Source of the DNA: Anolis sagrei
Taxonomy: Eukaryota > Chordata > Lepidosauria > Squamata > Anolidae
Length of the DNA: 64,000 bases
Assembly: GCF_037176765.1 (NCBI RefSeq)
Contig: NC_090023.1
Span: forward strand, 108,506,366-108,570,365
Direction of reading: 5' to 3'
This document shows positions 57,926 through 64,000 of this stretch, one piece after another (position 1 is the first letter of the stretch; each line of letters opens with the position of its first letter). The notes under the pieces were generated by a model. It was given only the letters and a program-made list of their open reading frames with translations. It did no database searches and was not told the origin of the DNA. The translations under genes and the position numbers were made by a program.

Positions 57926-58699
57926 ATGCAATGTGGTATAATAGCCTTTTTTGAAACTTCAGGAAACTCTGTAATATTTAAATCCAGAATTATGTCTTCG
58001 TAAGAAAATACAAAATAAATGTATTTAAATATCTCTCAGTGCTACATAGTATGTAGAGTCTTATCATTCCAGAAATAGTCAATTCACACTGAATCATGTT
58101 TAGATAACTGCAAACCTGCAGTAGGTTTTAATGCAGTGGTTCTCGACCTGTGGGTCCCCTGGTGTTTTGGCCTACAACTACCAGAATTCCCAGCCATTCT
58201 TCCAGTTGCTAGATGCTAGAAAATCTAAAATCTCACCCCAACACATGTGTGATTTATGTTAAGGTTTACTATGAAATATAGTAGATATGGTTCTTAGAAT
58301 ATAATCCTACAGATAGATGTATTGAGGTTGTCTTTTGAAGGACCAGGAGGTCATTTCTCCCCAACACAACTAAGCATTAGGCAGTCGGATTACTATTGCA
58401 TCCATTGTGATTCTAATCTGTATTAATTTATCTAAACTCCTGTTGAAAAATCTAATCTTTTAAAATTAATTTTACAGTAGACTAACCTGTGAATTTTGTG
58501 AGATAAAGTGAGTAATCATTCCTAGGAAACATCCCTGAACACCAAGTTTGATTATTCTTAAATAATGTAATAAAATGTGCAGGTTAATGAGACAACATAC
58601 TGCACTGAATAAATATTCTTAGTCAAGGTAAGCCCTCTCTATTTCAACCTTTGGACTGCAGACTATAATAAATAGCCTTGATGCTGCTTAACAGAACAC
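57926..58699. other. Gap between the two convergent genes
   Basis: A truncated hAT-like MITE is at about 58136-58215 ('cagtggttctcgacctgtgg'). No other gene seen; the 3' UTRs of the two genes may approach or overlap here. Confidence 0.5.
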
Positions 58700-59530
58700 T
58701 GACAACGTACAGAAAAGTCTTTATTAGCACTGTTACAGGCAATGCATCCATAACTGATCCTTGTAGTGTACAGTCCCAGCCAAAGTCAAAGCAAGAATTA
58801 GCAGATTGAAGTCTATTGTACACATGTACAGAAAGAGGATCTCCTTTGAATTTCCAACAGATGAAGAGACTGAAATTCACTTTACAAAAAATAAAGTAAC
58901 ACCCATTTTCATGTAAAAAAGGGCCAGCTCCTACCAACTTGACAAACCAAAAATATCTTAAAAGAGTTGGCCAACCTGCATCTTCACACTTTGCATATAC
59001 CAGAGTTTAGCCTTTAAAGCTGATACATACCTAGGTAGAAACAAAGTGGGAATAATGGCATTGAATAGGCCAGTCATTACATTTTAGCTGCATTAAGTGC
59101 AGTAACTAAGTTCAGCACAGATTGGTAATACCAGAAGTGGAAGTTTCCCTTTGTTAGATACAATTAATCTGAATTTAAGTGAACGAATGTGAATTACTAT
59201 GTCACACCCATTTGAAGTATTTGACATTAAAAATAAACCATGCCAATTCAGAAAAGCATTCTTAAAACTTCAGCCTGTTTCTAGGTGGGTAAATACTTAA
59301 ACCCATTAGCAAATTAAACAGAATTATAGAAGTTATCCTTTGTGCATAGTTAAATGCCACGATGGATTTCACATTTAGTAAAGCAGACACTGCAAGAAAC
59401 AGTTGGTAAGGAAAAAGATTGTGCTCCCTCATATCAATCTATCTGAGGGGAAGATGGGAATGGGGGTAATCAATGGATCTGCTTCTTGCAACCTCTGTTC
59501 TTCCACACTGGTTTAATTAAGTGCAAATCA
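58700..59530 (-). other. LAMP1: LAMP1 3' UTR (inferred)
   Basis: The interval between the stop codon and the candidate polyadenylation signal has no recognised repeat, unlike most of the window, which suits a transcribed 3' UTR. Confidence 0.55.
58720..58725 (-). terminator. LAMP1: Candidate LAMP1 polyadenylation signal
   Basis: TTTATT on the + strand is AATAAA on the - strand, about 805 bases past the LAMP1 stop codon; this would give a 3' UTR of about 0.83 kb. Confidence 0.55.
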
Positions 59531-59670
59531 TTAAATGGTTTGATAGCCAGCGTGGCTACGTTTTCTGCCAATTAAATATGCAATCAATACTATGAGAACA
59601 AGTCCAGCAAGAGCTGCACCAACTATTATGGGGATCAACATATTGTTTTCATCCAGCTGACATTCTTCCA
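59531..59670 (-). CDS. LAMP1: LAMP1 last coding exon: transmembrane and GYQTI tail
   Basis: Acceptor ctttgcag|TGGAAGAA. Encodes VEECQLDENNMLIPIIVGAA, then LAGLVLIVLIAYLIGRKRSH and AGYQTI with TAA at 59533-59531. One transmembrane helix, then a short basic cytosolic tail. Confidence 0.98.
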
Positions 59671-62168
59671 CTGCAAAGAAAGAAATAAGAAAAGTTTTAA
59701 ATCTGGAATTGTACTAATGAAGAGAAAACAAATAATATGACTAAACATAATGAAATATCAGAATTGTGTGCCAGACTGTTGAATTCTTTAAAAATGTGTT
59801 TTTATGAATCTAGAATACTATTCACGTATTGCTTACTACTACATACATGTAAATAAATCTGGGACAGAGCTCATTTGTCACTTGGCAAAAACAGCAAAGG
59901 TACATTTTACTTAACAAACAAGCATGTTTAATAGGACACTAGGATTTCTAGTCTTGATCACATTTATGAAATGATTTTTTAAAACCCTGCTATTAAGCAG
60001 TTTGAATTGGGTTAGCTTTTTAAAATATCAGTTATTCTGTTTTTAACAGCATGAAAAGACAAAGGTTAAATGTTAATTTAGCACAAATACCATGTACAAA
60101 GATAGTGAACTTCATGTTTCCCAACCTGTCACTGGCTGGTGTTGGAAAGGTTTATAAATTCAGGGCAGTTCTACTGAATAGTATTGTTTTGCTTTACCTA
60201 CTTGGTAGTATAAAACCAACATGGCGCAGGTTATAATAGCCATCTGTCCTATAAGCTGATGCTTGGAAAACATCCACTGCCCAGTCTAGAGGATGGATTA
60301 CACACATTTCTGACATACTAATTGCCTGCCAGCAGGACTGTATACACCTCACCTGCTCCAAACTTATCTCCTGGAATCTTGAAAGCCTGGAGTTGGATGT
60401 TGAATATGTTGACTGCAGCTTTGCCCGAGATCCAGATACTCTCTTCAGCGATACATTTGTAAGATTTCCCAACTGAAGCTCTCAGGGCATTCAGGGTATT
60501 GTTGGAATAGCTAATATTTTTCTCTGAGCGAAAGAACATGAACAAAATTATTTGGGATCACATTTCATATATGCTGGACCTGAACAAGCATGGACAGGGG
60601 AAGACTAAATACACCAACCCATTCCCACTGCAATGATATCTAGAATGAGGTCTGAAAGTTTTTGTAAAGGGTTGGGAAATAAGTGTTATGGTTGACACCA
60701 TTGAAGTGCGGAGGATTGCTCTGTCTGAACTGCCTTTTTCAGAATGAGGATTGCATTTTAAGATTCTTTAAAAAATTGTCTTACCTGTAGCTTCAGGAGG
60801 CAGATTTGCAGTCACAGTGATGCCTTGCAGAAAGTACTTCTCAGTAGTTGTGTTCTTTTAAAAAAAGGTTAAATCTATTAATTTTAATTTCTTTACAAAA
60901 TCTGCCTTATATTACACTAAAATAAGGCTGACCTCCTGCTAATTTTAAAAGTTCTCTGTTTGAAATATGCTGTGCAGTCTATATGGGTTTGGTGTTCCCT
61001 ACCCCTCCTGATGGCATGAAAACTGTGTGCGAAAAATATTTACATGGCCAAATACTGTGGAGGCTTTCATGGCAGATGCTCATTTCAGACCCTCTATATC
61101 TCTATCTGTAGAGTTACATGAACTGCACTGAGAGTAATGGAAATGAACTGCTACAGTGAGCATAATTTAAGCATTCTGTAAAGTATTGTATTACATTACA
61201 GTTACCTGTGCAAACTGGAAACTAAGACTGGTGCTCTCAGATGTCAAGTTTAGAATAATGGAAGAATTGTCACAGGTTCCAGAGACCCTTGCGGTTGGTG
61301 GAAGATTCAGCAACTCCGATTTACTAGTCTTGGGTAAAGGGAAAAAAAGTTATTGTGACAGGAAGTTTATGCTTTCGATTAGGGGATGAAGTAGTAATAT
61401 GCATTTTTTTCTGTATTAACTGGTTTATGACTGCAAAACTATAGAATGGGAAGGCAAACTGTGATCGAAGTTCCTCCCAAATTCCCGCCCCGCAACAGTC
61501 CAATGAGGGAAATCGATACACTAGTGTTTTCCCGCTGCCAAGAGGTATCAGGATGACGGGGTGTGTTTGAACACTTCTCAAGAATCCCTGAAGGCAAGGG
61601 ACACTGGATGATTTCCTCAGCTCAGCTGGAGTTCCATCTACTCAAGAACATCAATGCTAGAGCAGTGTTTATTCAAATTCCTATTTTGCCATCCTAATCA
61701 GGTTTCTCTTACATGTCTCTTACATGTCTCTTACTGACACATCAGCCTATTAACCCAAAATGTAGTCCAAGATAATAATACTCTTCCCTGTCACTGAACT
61801 GGCAGGTACTAAACAGCAGTATTTTATAACCCAGTGGGGTTTTCTTTTAATTAGAAATCACAGGAATCTCTGAGTTGGAAAGTGAAATAGAAGGGAAAAG
61901 AGGCACAAGATGGCTCCTCACCCATTTATTGACATTGACATAAGTTAATAAAATAACTTTACCTTATTTTTTGTACTGTAGGTGACATTAACTTGCAGAC
62001 CCATATTAGCAAGCAAACAGATCCCATGAGGTCCAGACACATTGTATTGTCCAACCTCTGGGGGTTGAGTGGGTGAGGATGTGGGTGCTGCCGGACTGGT
62101 AGTTGTAGGTATGTGGGTAGTGATTGGGGGCGCAACAGTAGAAGTTTTATCTTCAGCACAAACGCTAT
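59531..62168 (-). CDS. LAMP1: LAMP1, C-terminal half (partial gene)
   Basis: Five coding exons are present on the - strand: 62168-61963, 61328-61206, 60854-60785, 60523-60353 and 59670-59531, giving about 235 residues that join in frame. LAMP1 is a heavily glycosylated type I membrane protein of late endosomes and lysosomes. The visible order is the last Cys of lumenal domain 1, a Pro/Thr/Ser hinge, lumenal domain 2 with its four Cys (GIC, GTC, YKC, EEC), about seven N-glycosylation sequons (NVS, NVT, NSS, NLT, NTT, NIS, NNT), a transmembrane helix and the tail RKRSHAGYQTI. The GYQTI end is the AP-complex lysosomal sorting signal and is identical to mammalian LAMP1, separating it from LAMP2. 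Exons for the signal peptide and domain 1 lie beyond the right edge. Confidence 0.96.
59671..60352 (-). other. LAMP1: LAMP1 intron
   Basis: A 682-bp intron with no recognised repeat. Confidence 0.85.
60353..60523 (-). CDS. LAMP1: LAMP1 exon: lumenal domain 2, distal part
   Basis: Acceptor tttcgctcag|AGAAAAAT and donor GCAG|gtgagg. Encodes EKNISYSNNTLNALRASVGK, then SYKCIAEESIWISGKAAVNI and FNIQLQAFKIPGDKFGAG. The SYKC and VNIF..QAFK blocks match mammalian LAMP1. Confidence 0.95.
60785..60854 (-). CDS. LAMP1: LAMP1 exon: 70-bp lumenal domain 2
   Basis: Acceptor tttttaaaag|AACACAAC and donor ACAG|gtaaga. Encodes NTTTEKYFLQGITVTANLPP and EAT. It lies between the FQF block and the SYKC exon exactly as in mammals. 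Confidence 0.93.
61206..61328 (-). CDS. LAMP1: LAMP1 exon: lumenal domain 2, middle
   Basis: Acceptor tacccaag|ACTAGTAA and donor ACAG|gtaact. Encodes TSKSELLNLPPTARVSGTCD, then NSSIILNLTSESTSLSFQFA and Q. The first acceptor AG is chosen because the previous exon ends in phase 0; the AG five bases on would break the frame. Confidence 0.92.
61329..61962 (-). other. LAMP1: LAMP1 intron
   Basis: A 634-bp intron with a small direct repeat ('cttacatgtctcttacatgt') near 61709; no named transposon. Confidence 0.8.
61963..62168 (-). CDS. LAMP1: LAMP1 exon: hinge and start of domain 2
   Basis: Acceptor tacttttcag|ATAGCGTT and donor ATAAG|gtaaag. Encodes DSVCAEDKTSTVAPPITTHI, then PTTTSPAAPTSSPTQPPEVG, QYNVSGPHGICLLANMGLQV and NVTYSTKNK. 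The Pro/Thr/Ser stretch is the O-glycosylated hinge, and the QYNVSGxxGxCLLAxMGLQ block is strongly LAMP1-like. Confidence 0.96.
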
Positions 62169-62759
62169 CTGAAAAGTAGAAGTCACAAATCACAGAGCTA
62201 GTAATAAAAGGCTACCTATGCTATATGTTTCTAGTATTATGAAATCCTTATACTCAACTCAAGCAAAGAAAGCAGAAAGTTAAAAAAATACATAAAATTG
62301 ACTATTCCTTGGCACAATTATCATTTAAATTTTGTTCTTTGTTCTCAGGTCAGCCAATCAGTCCAGCACTCTTTACAAAGTTGTTTTTTCCTAACTACTG
62401 TGTACCTAGATCTTTAGCATTTCCCATTTTATCCCTAATTACATATGGGGGTTGAACTTTTGGCAGAAGTTTGCTTTTTGGTGCTTTAAATTATGAATTT
62501 CCTAAAATTCTATCACTGCTAGGTGTCATTTTAAATAAATTTTAAATCAAGGGTCCTCTTCCTCAATTCATTCTATTAGTATTTTCTCTAAACTGTATCC
62601 CAATGATATATCTACCTAGCACAAAATGCTTCCTTTCCAGAAAATACATTTTATAGGGCCCAATTCCTTTTTAATGTTGTTGTCATATGCTTTTGTGTAA
62701 TTTCTAATGTATGATAATTCTAAGGCAAAGTTATCACAGGATTGTCTTGGTAAGAACTA
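62169..62759 (-). other. LAMP1: LAMP1 intron, no further exon found
   Basis: I looked for the preceding LAMP1 exon between here and 64000 and saw none. Confidence 0.6.
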
Positions 62760-62970
62760 TTAGGTTCTTGTGGGTTTTTTCGGGCTATAGGGCCATGTTC
62801 TAGAGACATTTCTCCTGACGTTTCACCTGCATCTATGGCAAGCATCCTCAGAGGTGCCATAGATGCAGGCGAAACGTCAGGCCCCTAGAACATGGCCCTA
62901 TAGCCCGAAAAAACCCACAAGAACCTAATGATTCCAGCCATGAAAGCCTTCGACAATACATTGGTAAGAA
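62760..62970. mobile_element. Palindrome of two Penelope-like 3' ends
   Basis: 62761-62855 (reverse strand end, 'ggttcttgtgggttttttcg' at the outer side) and 62852-62930 (+ strand, ending 'aacccacaagaacct') are inverted copies with arms of about 80 bp meeting at 'cctcagaggtgccatagatg'. The + strand copy continues to about 62960 ('gaaagccttcgacaatacat'). Confidence 0.8.
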
Positions 62971-63095
62971 CTGTTCAGAAGAATTTGCCATCGCCTTCCT
63001 CTGAGGCTGAGATTCTGTGACGGGCCCAAGGTCATCCAGCAAGTTTCATGACTGAGTAGGGAATCAACCTCTGACCTCTCAGTCATAAACCCATG
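62960..63095 (-). mobile_element. MIR-like tRNA SINE fragment
   Basis: 'gccatcgccttcctctgagg', 'gggcccaaggtcatccagca' and 'gactgagtagggaatcaacc'. Confidence 0.6.
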
Positions 63096-63312
63096 CTTAA
63101 AAGATTGGAAGAACTTTCTGGCCGTAAAAACCTTTCAACAGTGGGATTTTCTGCCTCAAGAGTGTGGTGGAAGTTGCTTCTGTGGAGGCTTTTAAACAGA
63201 GGCTGGATGGCCATCTGTCAGGGGTACTTTGTGCTTTTCCTGCATGGCAGGGGGTTGGACTGGATGGCCCATGTGGTTTCCTTCCAACTCTATGATTCTA
63301 CAATTCCATGAA
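63096..63312 (+). mobile_element. CR1 LINE 3' end
   Basis: 'gattggaagaactttctggc', 'ggcttttaaacagaggctgg', and the terminal 'aactctatgattctacaatt'; one unit like those of the 21-22.9 kb array. Confidence 0.85.
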
Positions 63313-63767
63313 ACCACCACACTATGTTGGCTCCATATCCTCCTTAGTTGAATTTAATTATTAAAGGAGTAGAAACTAGGTCCCTAAACTTTTCTTTTGC
63401 CATCTGAAATAAATGTCTGGCAGAAAAGGATGTTGAGGCAGAAAGGTGGATAGGGGCAATTTTCTAATTCTGTTTTGCCTCCTGGTTATGAAAAAAAAGG
63501 TTCAGCTTATGGGAAGAAACATGCTGAAATGACCTCCGTCCATACCACCAGAGGACACATCAAAAACATTTACAGAAAAAAAATACTTGGTGTTGGAAAG
63601 TACTGGGAGACTCTGGGGGCTTAAAACAGCCTTTGGGACCAATGCTTTCCCAATCCTCCTTCATATAGAGTTCTGTGAACTTCTTAATCAGGAACAGATT
63701 ATATAAACAATTGTAAAATTACCAAACAGCACCATTCAACTTCAGTCTAGGTCTCTTGTTCTCCGTC
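63313..63767. other. LAMP1 intron, nothing recognised
   Basis: No named repeat or exon. Confidence 0.4.
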
Positions 63768-63985
63768 TTTAGGTTATTTCCAAATTATGGTGACCCCCGA
63801 GGTAAACCTATCTTGGCAAGAATTGTTCAGAGGGGGACTGCACTTGCCTTACTCTGTGGCTCAGAGAGTGTGACTTCCCCAAGGTCACCCAATGAGTTTC
63901 TTTGGTTGAGCAGGCATTTATACTCTGGTCTCTAGAAACCCAGCACCCAAACCACTATACCATGCTGCTTCTCAATCTTCATCTA
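63768..63985 (-). mobile_element. MIR-like tRNA SINE
   Basis: 'attatggtgacccccgaggt', 'gacttccccaaggtcaccca', 'gttgagcaggcatttatact' and 'ccaaaccactataccatgct'; near full length, reverse orientation of the copy at 16090. Confidence 0.7.
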
Positions 63986-64000
63986 TCACAGTGTTTCTCA

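Noticed and set aside
61323-61328. Alternative LAMP1 acceptor five bases downstream
   Set aside because: It would leave the exon in a phase that does not match the upstream exon, which ends after a complete codon.
62169-64000. Next upstream LAMP1 exon within the window
   Set aside because: No sequence resembling the lumenal domain 1 exons with splice sites was seen; it probably lies beyond the right edge.

Overview
The window is vertebrate nuclear DNA, most likely from a squamate reptile and probably an iguanian (Anolis-like) lizard. Two split protein genes lie tail to tail: GRTP1 on the + strand (all 8 coding exons, 23.77-57.76 kb) and the 3' half of LAMP1 on the - strand (5 coding exons, 62.17-59.53 kb; upstream exons lie beyond the right edge). 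Mammals have the same convergent neighbours (human 13q34), so the order is conserved synteny. The squamate call rests on the repeats: Sauria-type tRNA SINEs, a BovB/RTE LINE tail, L2 and CR1 LINE tails, Penelope-like element ends and several short hAT/mariner-type terminal-inverted-repeat elements. It is recognition from memory, not a database match.

Layout. 1-20.9 kb: intergenic, no gene recognised; LINE and SINE fragments, microsatellites and a perfect 65-bp inverted repeat at 16.5 kb. 20.98-22.91 kb: a tandem array of about ten units derived from the CR1 LINE 3' end. 23.38-23.83 kb: a CpG-rich promoter region holding GRTP1 exon 1. 23.8-57.7 kb: GRTP1, whose large introns are full of transposon fragments, many of them nested. 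57.76-59.53 kb: 3' UTRs and the short gap between the two genes. 59.5-62.2 kb: LAMP1 exons. 62.2-64.0 kb: a LAMP1 intron with a Penelope-end palindrome, SINE fragments and a CR1 tail.

GRTP1 is predicted as 352 residues with a complete TBC (Rab-GAP) domain; both catalytic fingers (Arg127 and Gln165) are present. Two splice features stand out: intron 6 is a 105-bp GC-AG intron, and the pyrimidine tract of intron 3 is an 87-nt TCC/TTC microsatellite. The LAMP1 part encodes the Pro/Thr hinge, the membrane-proximal lumenal domain with its four cysteines, the transmembrane segment and the GYQTI lysosomal-sorting tail. The two genes share a neighbourhood but no evident pathway beyond endo-lysosomal membrane biology.

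I found no convincing new gene system. The unusual content is structural: inverted repeats, nested insertions with readable target-site duplications, and the CR1-tail array.
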